Source: JBHBQE01 sp041776485 (lineage in GTDB: Bacteria > Bacillota > Clostridia > Lachnospirales > Lachnospiraceae). Taken from it: DNA of 15,695 nt. The notes below the pieces were generated by a model. It was not told the origin of the DNA, ran no database searches, and worked only from the letters and a program-made list of their open reading frames with translations. Shown piece by piece: positions 1 through 6,019 of the stretch (its first letter is position 1; each line of letters opens with the position of its first letter). The stretch lies in contig JBHBQE010000011.1 in the NCBI GenBank assembly GCA_041776485.1, forward strand, positions 1 to 15,695. Direction: 5' to 3'. Both the position numbers and the translations under genes were made by a program.

Positions 1-77
1 ACAATGAACAAAGAATTAAAGAAAAACTAGGATGGCTAAGTCCAGTGCAATACAGGCTTAGACTCTTGGCTGCATAA
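1..77 (+). CDS. IS3-family transposase OrfB, C-terminal fragment (DDE/rve)
   Basis: The reading frame whose first whole codon is at base 3 runs without a stop to TAA at 75-77. It encodes 24 residues that include RIKEKLGWLSPVQYR. This is the characteristic tail that follows the last catalytic segment in the integrase-core (rve) OrfB of IS150-group IS3 elements (usual form YN..RIK.KL.GLSPVQYR). Only this tail is visible; the DDE catalytic residues and the OrfA helix-turn-helix lie upstream of the window. In the family, OrfAB is made by programmed -1 frameshifting and carries out copy-out/paste-in transposition. The reading frame ends cleanly inside the element, so the gene is cut by the window edge rather than visibly damaged. 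Confidence 0.85.
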   Translation, partial: NEQRIKEKLGWLSPVQYRLRLLAA

Positions 78-80
78 AAA

Positions 81-111
81 TAGCGTAACAGCCATATAAA
101 CTGCTACGCTA
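81..111 (-). terminator. Hairpin near the IS right end, terminator-like on the minus strand
   Basis: TAGCGTA (81-87) pairs perfectly with TACGCTA (105-111), with further partial pairing of acag/ctg inside the loop. On the minus strand the stem is followed by ATTTTT (complement of bases 76-81). On the plus strand the following tract is A-rich, not T-rich. It would therefore stop minus-strand transcription from reading into the transposase, and it also lies directly downstream of the transposase stop codon. Confidence 0.55.
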
Positions 112-140
112 AAAAAGTCTAACTTTTGGGGGTCACATCA

Positions 141-335
141 GTTTCCAAGGTAAGTCAAAAAAAATAAAGCCCAGGAAACCATGTAATATCAGTGGTTTGT
201 TTGCCTTTATAAGTAAATGTGCTGAAATATAGAACGGTGCAGACAACGGAGATGGATTAAGGAGGTGATTTTAATGTAGATAATGGTGGCATTTTTAGAC
301 AGGGATTAAATTATGTAAAAAAAAGGAGAGAACAA
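141..335 (+). other. Leader/intergenic region upstream of the first lipoprotein, with a start-stop ATG-TAG
   Basis: There is no supportable gene between the IS end and the lipoprotein start; all plus frames are closed by stops. The notable element is a near-perfect ribosome site, AAGGAGGTGA at 259-268, spaced correctly before ATG at 274-276. That ATG is immediately followed by TAG (277-279). It is either the relic start of a gene lost when the IS arrived or a deliberate minimal start-stop ORF in the leader. I see no convincing -35/-10 pair. Confidence 0.5.
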
Positions 336-1046
336 ATGAAAAAAATTATTTCAATTTTTGCTATGGTAGTACTTTGTCTGTCTATGGTTTCCTGTGGCAA
401 AACTTCAGGTAGAGCGGACGAGGCCTTGGAAGGAAAGTATGTTGCAGTTACCGGAACTGCTTTGGGAGTTACACTTTCAGGTGATGATGTTGCAGGATTT
501 ACACTTGAATTAAAAAGCGGAGGAGAGGCAATATTTGATGTAGAGGGTACAACTGAAAAGGGCAAATGGACTAACGATGATACAACGATCACACTTACCA
601 TTGATAAAGTCGATATGGTAGGACAACTCGGTGAAGATACGATTGTATTTGAAAGCATTTTAGAGGAAATGGTGGGTACATCGTTTGATTTGACGTTTGC
701 AAAAGAAGGAACGGATGCCGCAAAACCTGAAAATTTTCTGCCTGATGAAGAAAAGGCACTCCTTGGAGATTGGGTAGGCACTTCGGTAACCGATGCCCTT
801 GATGAAGATGCTTCCGGAGAAATTTCACCAGATGCATTACAGGCGACATTAAACGCGGATCATACGGCAACCATTAGCTTTAATGGCGAGGTTATTGCCA
901 ACCCCACATGGAGTTATTATTCCGATATGGTTACATTCGAGGGTGATGTTGCAGGGGGTGCAAGCCTTTATGGTGAAATTGTAGATGGCAATTTTATAAT
1001 TACCTATAGTGGAGATGATTATTATGACTTCACAATGGGGCAGTGA
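336..1046 (+). CDS. Putative secreted lipoprotein with two tandem lipocalin-like beta domains
   Basis: This 236-aa protein starts with a lipoprotein signal: MKK, a hydrophobic core at residues 4-18, and Cys20 after a degenerate lipobox (M-V-S-C). It is probably exported, lipidated on Cys20 and anchored to the outer face of the membrane. The mature part appears to hold two similar beta-rich modules. One begins near residue 31 (LEGKYVAV) and has a central KGKWTNDDTTITLTI strand pair. The second begins near residue 142 (LLGDWVGT) and has WSYYSDMVTFEG in the equivalent place. The L.G.W/Y opening and alternating strands resemble lipocalin-like or DUF5640-type secreted domains of clostridia. A good ribosome site (AAAAGGAGAG) precedes ATG 336, which supports this start. 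It has no operon partner and no recognisable ligand site. Function is unknown; ligand binding or cell-surface roles are only inference. Confidence 0.8.
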   Translation: MKKIISIFAMVVLCLSMVSCGKTSGRADEALEGKYVAVTGTALGVTLSGDDVAGFTLELKSGGEAIFDVEGTTEKGKWTNDDTTITLTIDKVDMVGQLGEDTIVFESILEEMVGTSFDLTFAKEGTDAAKPENFLPDEEKALLGDWVGTSVTDALDEDASGEISPDALQATLNADHTATISFNGEVIANPTWSYYSDMVTFEGDVAGGASLYGEIVDGNFIITYSGDDYYDFTMGQ

Positions 1047-1118
1047 ATGCTTTGTAAATAAAATCTGTTATTTTACAACTTGAATTGTAAGTTTAAAAAT
1101 CAGTTTGATAAATTATTT

Positions 1119-1145
1119 AATACCGGCTGTATTACAGCCGGTATT
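1119..1145. terminator. Hairpin terminator between convergent lipoprotein genes
   Basis: AATACCGGCTGT (1119-1130) and ACAGCCGGTATT (1134-1145) form a perfect 12-bp stem with a 3-nt loop. It sits midway between the stop of the plus-strand lipoprotein and the stop of the minus-strand DUF4349 gene, so it can serve both. The T-tracts on either side are poor (GTGTT on plus, AAATAATTT on minus), so its efficiency is uncertain. Confidence 0.75.
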
Positions 1146-1185
1146 GTGTTAAATCCTGATATTTAATTTTCAAATAATTTATAGC

Positions 1186-2148
1186 TTATTTCGCTTCATT
1201 TTTTTGATTTTTCAGTTTCTTTATCCGACTTTTCCTTAACAAGAGTTTGATTATAATGAATATTATGATCAAAATGACGTATAGGGGGAGCCAATAAATC
1301 AGATCTAATATTATATCCTGCGTACCATAAACTATGTTATTTCCCATTTCCTTAAATGCAATAATAACACGCTCATCGAAGCTGATTACTTCCGTTTGCG
1401 GTTCCGTATAATCCCTTACTTCCGTAAGTGTCATCTCAACAGTTATATAATCCACCCTTTTATCCATGTCCTTTAAGGCTTTGTTAAGGCTTTCCCTTTT
1501 GTAAATTGTATCTGTAATGGATTCCTCAAGCTGAATAATATCTTCCATTTTTTCCGCTTTATTCAATAATTCCTTTAAGCGTTCTTCTTTCATCTGGTAC
1601 AGCTCAACCATACTTTGTGTATCCTGATATTCGGAGGTTAAATTTTCACCTTCTTGCTGCATTTTGACCAGATGGCCGAAGGTTTTTAATTCTTCCAAGG
1701 CATTTCCCGAGGACTCCCTGGGTATCTTAAATATCCAATGGGCATATTGTGCATCGGAGGAATAATAATCGTTATGTTTAACCTCGGAATATTCAACAAA
1801 TCCTTTATTTGCAGAAACTGCAGACTCAATATCCTTTTGAGATTTTTCAAATTCCTTGGTTTGCATTTCCAGATTATAAGTCATGGCGATTTTTTGCGCA
1901 TCAATTCCCGTCGAATCCGAACCGTTAAATTTCATATCGTGGGTATTATCAACGGCATCGTAAACGGGGTCCGATTCCGTTGAAGAAAAGTCATTTTTGT
2001 AGTCTGTCCCCGCACTTTCTTCAATAGGCGTATCTCCTGTACTGTATTCAGCCTCCTGAATGTTTTTATTATCGGAGGAACAAGCCGTTAAAAGACTTAA
2101 GAGAAAAACAGCACAGAATATTTTTATTGGTTTACCATATGCTTTCAT
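1186..2148 (-). CDS. DUF4349 domain-containing lipoprotein
   Basis: This is a 320-aa lipoprotein. Its signal peptide ends in the lipobox LLTAC, so Cys23 is the lipidation site. A low-complexity acidic/serine linker (24-80) follows. The DUF4349 body begins around residue 85 (KIAMTYNLEMQTKEFEKS), includes a predicted helical hairpin or coiled coil (about 170-232) and ends with a strand segment (DYITVEMTLTEV, 233-244). A single C-terminal membrane helix (about 281-304, rich in Ile/Leu) is followed by a lysine/arginine tail, putting the tail in the cytoplasm. The protein is therefore tethered at both ends. Family members are common in Firmicutes and have no established biochemical role. A very strong ribosome site (AAAGGAGGAGG on the minus strand) fixes the ATG at 2148. 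It is monocistronic and divergent from rpsU. Confidence 0.85.
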   Translation of the reverse strand: MKAYGKPIKIFCAVFLLSLLTACSSDNKNIQEAEYSTGDTPIEESAGTDYKNDFSSTESDPVYDAVDNTHDMKFNGSDSTGIDAQKIAMTYNLEMQTKEFEKSQKDIESAVSANKGFVEYSEVKHNDYYSSDAQYAHWIFKIPRESSGNALEELKTFGHLVKMQQEGENLTSEYQDTQSMVELYQMKEERLKELLNKAEKMEDIIQLEESITDTIYKRESLNKALKDMDKRVDYITVEMTLTEVRDYTEPQTEVISFDERVIIAFKEMGNNIVYGTQDIILDLIYWLPLYVILIIIFIIIKLLLRKSRIKKLKNQKNEAK

Positions 2149-2219
2149 GAAACCTCCTCCTTTGATATTTTCTCATGGCATAATATTAATAAAATTATAA
2201 TAAATATTTATAGGCAAAT

Positions 2220-2241
2220 CTATAAAAATAAATTTTTATAG
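2220..2241. repeat. Perfect AT-rich inverted repeat between divergent genes
   Basis: CTATAAAAA (2220-2228) and TTTTTATAG (2233-2241) are perfectly complementary around a 4-nt centre. They lie between the DUF4349 gene start (minus) and the rpsU promoter (plus). It could be a regulator site or simply a product of AT-rich composition. No family is recognised. Confidence 0.4.
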
Positions 2242-2265
2242 TTATAAGAGGGATCGGAATTTTAT

Positions 2266-2294
2266 TTGACTGTTATGAAAAAAACTGGTAAAAT
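2266..2294 (+). promoter_or_regulatory. Predicted sigma-A promoter of rpsU
   Basis: TTGACT at 2266-2271 and TAAAAT at 2289-2294 are separated by exactly 17 bp, each one mismatch from consensus. Transcription would start near 2301 and give a leader of about 45 nt before the GTG start codon. This is the best promoter in the window and suits a highly expressed ribosomal gene. Confidence 0.8.
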
Positions 2295-2345
2295 AACTCA
2301 GATGTCAAATTTGGCAGAATCTTGGATTGAGGGGAGTGAGAAAGA

Positions 2346-2519
2346 GTGTCCAGCGTAATAGTTAAAGAGAATGAGTCCTTGGATTCAGCACTTCGCAGGT
2401 TCAAGAGGAGCTGTGCCAAGGCAGGGATTCAACAGGAAATTCGTAAGCGTGAGCATTATGAAAAACCTAGCGTAAAGCGTAAGAAAAAGTCTGAAGCTGC
2501 CAGAAAGCGTAAATTTTAA
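2346..2519 (+). CDS. rpsU: 30S ribosomal protein bS21
   Basis: A 57-residue frame starts at GTG 2346. It has the full bS21 pattern: a short N-terminal strand (SSVIVKENESLDSALRRFKR), the conserved single Cys23 in RSCAKAGI, and a very basic C-terminal helix (KPSVKRKKKSEAARKRKF). bS21 joins the small subunit near the 3' end of 16S rRNA and helps initiation. The length matches the family (57-70 aa). The ribosome site is GAGGGGAG at about 2329-2336, somewhat far from GTG. The gene is easily missed because it is short and starts with GTG. It has its own strong promoter and terminator and lacks the yqeY neighbour seen in many Firmicutes. An opposite-strand open frame over it is only a shadow. Confidence 0.97.
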   Translation: MSSVIVKENESLDSALRRFKRSCAKAGIQQEIRKREHYEKPSVKRKKKSEAARKRKF

Positions 2520-2527
2520 GATTTGAG

Positions 2528-2551
2528 GAGGCGGAATGACCGCCTCTTTTT
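2528..2551 (+). terminator. Rho-independent terminator of rpsU
   Basis: GAGGCGG (2528-2534), loop AATGA, CCGCCTC (2540-2546), then TTTTT. This is a textbook GC stem plus U-tract 8 nt after the rpsU stop codon. Confidence 0.92.
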
Positions 2552-2599
2552 GCATGATAGACTGAACCTTTTGGAGTTCATTAGTGCAGTAATTAATCA

Positions 2600-2657
2600 T
2601 GGTATAACTTGGGCTGGTTTTATGCGGTGACAGATACATTTGCAGTTATAGTAACTG
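2600..2657 (+). promoter_or_regulatory. Possible tetR promoter (extended -10) and palindrome in the 5' leader
   Basis: TGGTATAAC at 2600-2608 reads as an extended -10 element (TG-n-TATAAC), with no good -35. Downstream, CAGTTA (2643-2648) and TAACTG (2652-2657) form a perfect 6-3-6 palindrome just before the tetR start at 2666. It is a candidate autoregulatory operator. It does not resemble the longer palindrome upstream of the alcohol dehydrogenase, so the two cannot be joined into one motif. Confidence 0.35.
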
Positions 2658-2665
2658 AGGTATAT

Positions 2666-3247
2666 ATGGCAAGTGACAAGGGATTACTTATAAAGGACGA
2701 GATATCAAGGCAGATTATTGATGTTGTTCGTGAGTTGGTAACTTTGCATGGCGCAGAAAACACTACGGTAAGAGATGTATTACGCAGATTGAATATAACT
2801 AATAGGGTTTTTTATAACAGATTTCATAATATTGAGGAGATTTTAGATATTCTCTATAAGGAGATGGTGTATACGGTGCGCCAAAGTATTTTGGCAGAGA
2901 ACGATAATCAGGAGAATTTCTTTGAGAGAGTCCAAAGCATAGCGGAGCGAACCTTGACATTTTCCTATAAAAAAAAGAAGAATTTCAGTCAATTTGTTTT
3001 TGGTGCGGATTCCAGCCTGGATACTAATTTCAGATGGTGGAGCAATGAGATACAAAAGCTGATTTCTCAAGGAAAGGCTCAGGGATTACTTCGCAAAGAC
3101 TTGGATAATGAGAGTATAAGCTATTCTATTTGGTGTTTTATACGAGGCTTCAATGCCGATGCAATTGCCAGAAATCTTTCTTATGAGGAGGCAATCAGAC
3201 GTTTCCGATTGGGATTCGGGACATTTCTTGAAGGAATGAAGGTTTAA
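2666..3247 (+). CDS. TetR/AcrR family transcriptional regulator
   Basis: From ATG 2666 this is a 193-aa protein, the usual TetR size. The N-terminal three-helix DNA-binding domain is clear. Helix 1 covers about residues 10-28. The helix-turn-helix is TTVRDVLRRLNITNRVFYNRF (33-53), ending in the family hallmark FYNRF followed by N.EEIL. The rest (about 60-193) is the all-helical ligand and dimer domain, which is too variable to predict an inducer. The frame is open back to a TTG at 2609, but that extension lacks a ribosome site and homology-like sequence. ATG 2666 has TGAGG 5 nt upstream and puts the HTH at the normal distance. It lies 98 bp before the alcohol dehydrogenase on the same strand, separated by a terminator and a palindrome. 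This suggests local control of the two dehydrogenases (inference). Confidence 0.9.
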   Translation: MASDKGLLIKDEISRQIIDVVRELVTLHGAENTTVRDVLRRLNITNRVFYNRFHNIEEILDILYKEMVYTVRQSILAENDNQENFFERVQSIAERTLTFSYKKKKNFSQFVFGADSSLDTNFRWWSNEIQKLISQGKAQGLLRKDLDNESISYSIWCFIRGFNADAIARNLSYEEAIRRFRLGFGTFLEGMKV

Positions 3248-3248
3248 T

Positions 3249-3278
3249 TATCAGACATAGGATGTCTGATATATTTTT
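3249..3278 (+). terminator. Hairpin terminator after tetR
   Basis: TATCAGACAT (3249-3258) and ATGTCTGATA (3262-3271) form a perfect 10-bp stem with a 3-nt loop. TATTTTT follows, two nucleotides after the tetR stop codon. The stem is AT-rich but the layout is that of an intrinsic terminator, so tetR and the dehydrogenases are probably separate transcripts. Confidence 0.75.
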
Positions 3279-3284
3279 GAAGAG

Positions 3285-3305
3285 TTCAGCACAGTGTGTG
3301 CTGAA
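3285..3305. promoter_or_regulatory. Perfect palindrome upstream of the alcohol dehydrogenase, candidate TetR operator
   Basis: TTCAGCACA (3285-3293) and TGTGCTGAA (3297-3305) are perfect inverted repeats around GTG. Unlike the hairpin just before it, this one has no T-tract. It is followed by the AT-rich run ATTATGATATAAA, which holds possible -10 hexamers (TATGAT, TATAAA). The size (9-3-9) and position 41 bp upstream of the ATG fit a TetR-type operator overlapping the promoter. Binding by the adjacent regulator is inferred, not shown. Confidence 0.55.
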
Positions 3306-3345
3306 TATTATGATATAAAACATTGTAAAAAAGATAGGGAGAACT

Positions 3346-4554
3346 ATGAATATTTTTAATGCAATCTATTGCAGAACATATCAAATGTGTATTAGGATAG
3401 CATTACCGATACTTCCGTATCGAAATCCTAAAAAGCTGGACAGTATGGATGAAATTGTACCGTTGCTTATAAAGAAAAATAAATCAAGAGTGTTGTTGAT
3501 TGTAGACAGCAACGTTAGAGCTATTAATCTTACAGACTCGTTTGAAAAGGAGTTGACAAATGCGGGAATCAGACTAGCCGTATATGAACAGAAGACGATT
3601 AATCCTACAGTTTCAGAGGTAGAGGATGCGAGGAATCTTTATGTTAAATCAGATGCACAGGCAATTATTGCAGTTGGCGGGGGATCTTCGATTGATTGTG
3701 CGAAGATTGTTGGAGCGAGGATTGCAAGACCCGGTAAATCGATAAAAAAAATGAGAGGATTATTGAAGATAATTTTGCCTACGCCACTTATGATAGCCGT
3801 ACCGACCACTGCCGGTACAGGCAGCGAGGCGACCTTGGCAGCAGTTATTACAGATGAAGTAAGTCATTATAAATATCCTATTAATGACTTCTCACTTATT
3901 CCCGATTATACAGTTTTCGACCCTCAGCTTACAGTCAGTTTGCCTCCCTTTATTACCGCCACTACAGGCATGGATGCATTAACGCATGCAGTAGAGGCAT
4001 ATATAGGACAGACAACAAACAGGTTTACCCGCACAATGAGCGAGGAGGCTGTCAGCTTAATTTATAAAAATCTAAAAGAGGCTGTGAAAAACGGTACAAA
4101 TTTAAACGCCAGAAAAAATATGTTATATGCATCCTATTGCGCAGGATTGGCATTTACAAGATCCTATGTGGGATATGTGCATGGCATAGCCCATTCACTC
4201 GGAGGAAAGTACGGCATAGCGCACGGATATGCAAATGCCGTGGTTTTACCTGTTATGTTAAAAATATATGGCGCAGATTGTGAAAAAAAGCTTGCACGGT
4301 TAGCAAGAAAATGTGGAATGGTAACTGATAATTCAGATGACGGGGAGGCTGCAAAAGGATTTATTTTCTGGATTGAGGAGCTTAACAGGGAATTTGGGAT
4401 TTCAAAAGGTTTTTGCGAGATAAGGGATGAGGATATCGGAATGATGGCTTATTATGCAGATAAGGAAAGTAATCCCTTATACCCCGTTCCAAGATTAATG
4501 GATAAAAGTGAGCTTGAAGAGGTATATAAAAGCTTGGCAGCAATGGAGGAATAA
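3346..4554 (+). CDS. Iron-containing alcohol dehydrogenase (group III Fe-ADH family)
   Basis: This 402-aa protein belongs to the NAD(P)-dependent metal ADH family (FucO/YqhD/DhaT relatives, usually 380-400 aa), which interconverts alcohols and aldehydes in the cytoplasm. Family landmarks appear in order. The nucleotide-binding GGGSSIDCAK is at 111-120, and PTTAGTGSEAT is at 153-163. GMDALTHAVEAY (208-219) gives metal ligands Asp210 and His214. HGIAHSLGG (279-287) gives ligand His279 and the conserved His283, and GIAHGYANAVVLP gives His293. The ligand spacing (+4, +65, +14) closely matches FucO. An N-terminal extension of about 30 residues (FNAIYCRTYQMCIRIALPILPYR) precedes the usual start, and a ribosome site (GGGAG) supports ATG 3346. 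The aldehyde dehydrogenase follows after 4 nt, so the two are cotranscribed. Substrate cannot be assigned. Confidence 0.93.
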   Translation: MNIFNAIYCRTYQMCIRIALPILPYRNPKKLDSMDEIVPLLIKKNKSRVLLIVDSNVRAINLTDSFEKELTNAGIRLAVYEQKTINPTVSEVEDARNLYVKSDAQAIIAVGGGSSIDCAKIVGARIARPGKSIKKMRGLLKIILPTPLMIAVPTTAGTGSEATLAAVITDEVSHYKYPINDFSLIPDYTVFDPQLTVSLPPFITATTGMDALTHAVEAYIGQTTNRFTRTMSEEAVSLIYKNLKEAVKNGTNLNARKNMLYASYCAGLAFTRSYVGYVHGIAHSLGGKYGIAHGYANAVVLPVMLKIYGADCEKKLARLARKCGMVTDNSDDGEAAKGFIFWIEELNREFGISKGFCEIRDEDIGMMAYYADKESNPLYPVPRLMDKSELEEVYKSLAAMEE

Positions 4555-4558
4555 AGAT

Positions 4559-5929
4559 ATGTATATAGAAAAGCTTGTGGAAAATCAGCGTCATTATTTC
4601 AGCACAGGAAAAACTCTTCCGATAGACGAGAGAATTACAGCTCTGAAGAAATTGAGGATTGCCATTATAAAATATGAGGAAGCAATCATCAGGGCTCTTT
4701 TTTCGGATTTAGGGAAATGCAGAGAAGAGGCATATATGTGTGAGATTGGAACGACACTGTCGGAATTGAATTATATGCTTAAAAATATTAAAAGATGGTC
4801 TGCACCTCATCGTGTTTTAACTCCATTGGCACAATTTCATGCAAAAAGCTTTTATGTGCGTAATCCCTATGGAGTTGTACTTATAATATCTCCGTGGAAC
4901 TATCCGTTTATGCTTACAATGGAGCCTTTAATAGGGGCAATAGCATGCGGGAATTGCTGTATTGTCAAGCCGTCGGCTTACTCACAGGAAACCTCTGCCG
5001 TTATTAAGGTGATAATAGAGGAGTGCTTTGATTCCAATTATGTGGCTGTAATAGAGGGCGGCCGCAGGGAAAATAAAGAATTACTTAAACAGCCGTTTGA
5101 TTATATTTTCTTTACAGGCAGCGTTTCAGTAGGGAAAGAAGTAATGCGCAGTGCGGCAGAGAGTTTAATCCCCGTAACATTGGAATTGGGCGGCAAGAGT
5201 CCATGTATAGTTGATGGTACGGCAAAGGTTGATTTGGCAGCGAAAAGAATTGCATTCGGTAAGCTTTTAAATTGCGGACAAACATGTGTAGCACCTGACT
5301 ATGTATTAATTGATAAGAAAATAGAGAAAGATTTTATTGAAAGGCTGAAGTTTCATTTTGCGAAAATGGCAGGCGATAACCCTTTAGATAATAACAACTA
5401 TCCTCATATGATAAATCATAAGCATTTTAGCAGAGTTATGGGGTTGATTGATAAATCAAAGGTTGTGTGCGGGGGGCATGGTGACGAGAGATCCCTGCGG
5501 ATAGAGCCGACGGTTATGAAGGATGTTAAAGCTGAAGACAGGGTTATGCAGGAGGAAATTTTTGGACCGTTGCTTCCCGTTATATCCTTTGACAAATTTG
5601 ATGAAGCTGTACAATTTGTGAAGGGCGGGCATAATCCTCTGGCTTGCTATCTGTTTACTGAAGACAAAACAGTTATTCGGAAATTTACAGACTCAATACT
5701 CTTTGGCGGCGGGTGCATAAATGATACGATTATTCATTTAGCCACCAGCAGAATGGGATTTGGCGGAGTGGGAATGAGCGGAATGGGAAGCTATCATGGA
5801 AAAAAGAGCTATGAAACCTTCAGCCATGAAAAAAGTATCGTCAAAAAATATACGTGGATGGATTTACCCATAAGATATGCCCCATACAGTGAATTAAAGG
5901 AAAAATTTCTCAGGGTATTTTTGAGATAA
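4559..5929 (+). CDS. NAD(P)-dependent aldehyde dehydrogenase, class 3-like
   Basis: This 456-aa protein oxidises an aldehyde to the acid. The ALDH landmarks are complete: PWNYPF (112-117, with oxyanion-hole Asn114), FTGS (185-188, cofactor loop), ELGGKSP with general-base Glu209, the catalytic NCGQTC with Cys243, and EEIFGPLLPV (332-341). The size, the GGG.NDT..H segment and the C-terminal DLPIRYAPYSELKEKFLRVF resemble class 3 and fatty-aldehyde enzymes rather than 480-500-aa class 1/2 enzymes. GGAGG at 4545-4549 is correctly placed before ATG 4559. An in-frame GTG at 4508 would overlap the alcohol dehydrogenase by 47 nt and lacks support. Together with the preceding Fe-ADH it can carry alcohol to aldehyde to acid, or the reverse first step. 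The substrate is unknown, and medium/long-chain aldehydes are only a guess from the class. Confidence 0.93.
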   Translation: MYIEKLVENQRHYFSTGKTLPIDERITALKKLRIAIIKYEEAIIRALFSDLGKCREEAYMCEIGTTLSELNYMLKNIKRWSAPHRVLTPLAQFHAKSFYVRNPYGVVLIISPWNYPFMLTMEPLIGAIACGNCCIVKPSAYSQETSAVIKVIIEECFDSNYVAVIEGGRRENKELLKQPFDYIFFTGSVSVGKEVMRSAAESLIPVTLELGGKSPCIVDGTAKVDLAAKRIAFGKLLNCGQTCVAPDYVLIDKKIEKDFIERLKFHFAKMAGDNPLDNNNYPHMINHKHFSRVMGLIDKSKVVCGGHGDERSLRIEPTVMKDVKAEDRVMQEEIFGPLLPVISFDKFDEAVQFVKGGHNPLACYLFTEDKTVIRKFTDSILFGGGCINDTIIHLATSRMGFGGVGMSGMGSYHGKKSYETFSHEKSIVKKYTWMDLPIRYAPYSELKEKFLRVFLR

Positions 5930-5994
5930 TATAATCAGTTTAATAAATGAACAAATAAATATATGGTAGAAAAATCATTGTAAAAGGTATAAAG

Positions 5995-6018
5995 TATACA
6001 GGCAACATTAACTGTATA
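5995..6018 (+). promoter_or_regulatory. Inverted repeat abutting the RF3 start codon
   Basis: TATACAG (5995-6001) and CTGTATA (6012-6018) are perfect 7-bp arms around 10 nt, ending one base before ATG 6020. No ribosome site precedes that ATG. The hairpin could occlude it, or the repeat may be a regulator site. The rest of the 90-bp gap after the aldehyde dehydrogenase shows no terminator and no clear promoter. Confidence 0.4.
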
Positions 6019-6019
6019 T

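Larger units (their letters stand above)
1..140 (+). mobile_element. Right end of an IS3-family insertion sequence (partial)
   Basis: The window opens inside an IS3-family element. It shows the transposase C-terminus, a short non-coding tail with a hairpin, and a terminal inverted repeat at about 117-140 (gtctaacttttgggggtcac, then atca). The reverse complement begins TGATGTGACCCCCAAAAGTTAGAC-like, which resembles the IS150-group ends that run TGAACTG.ACCCC.AAAAGTT. The terminal dinucleotide CA fits IS3 ends. The left end and any target duplication lie outside the window, so intactness cannot be judged. Confidence 0.8.

Noticed and set aside
141..179. GTTTCC / GGAAAC inverted repeat next to the IS end
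   Set aside because: Six-base arms around a 27-nt loop are expected by chance, and no att-like or target-duplication pattern is visible.
311..781. 156-aa minus-strand frame over the first lipoprotein
   Set aside because: The plus-strand frame has a ribosome site and lipoprotein signal; the minus frame is a serine-rich shadow.
2385..2639. Open frame of 84 aa on the minus strand across rpsU
   Set aside because: It is antisense to a clear ribosomal protein gene and its translation resembles no protein family.
2609..2665. TTG-started extension of the TetR protein
   Set aside because: It has no ribosome site, and the HTH distance is normal from ATG 2666.
4508..4558. GTG-started N-terminal extension of the aldehyde dehydrogenase
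   Set aside because: It overlaps the end of the alcohol dehydrogenase, while ATG 4559 has a well-spaced GGAGG.
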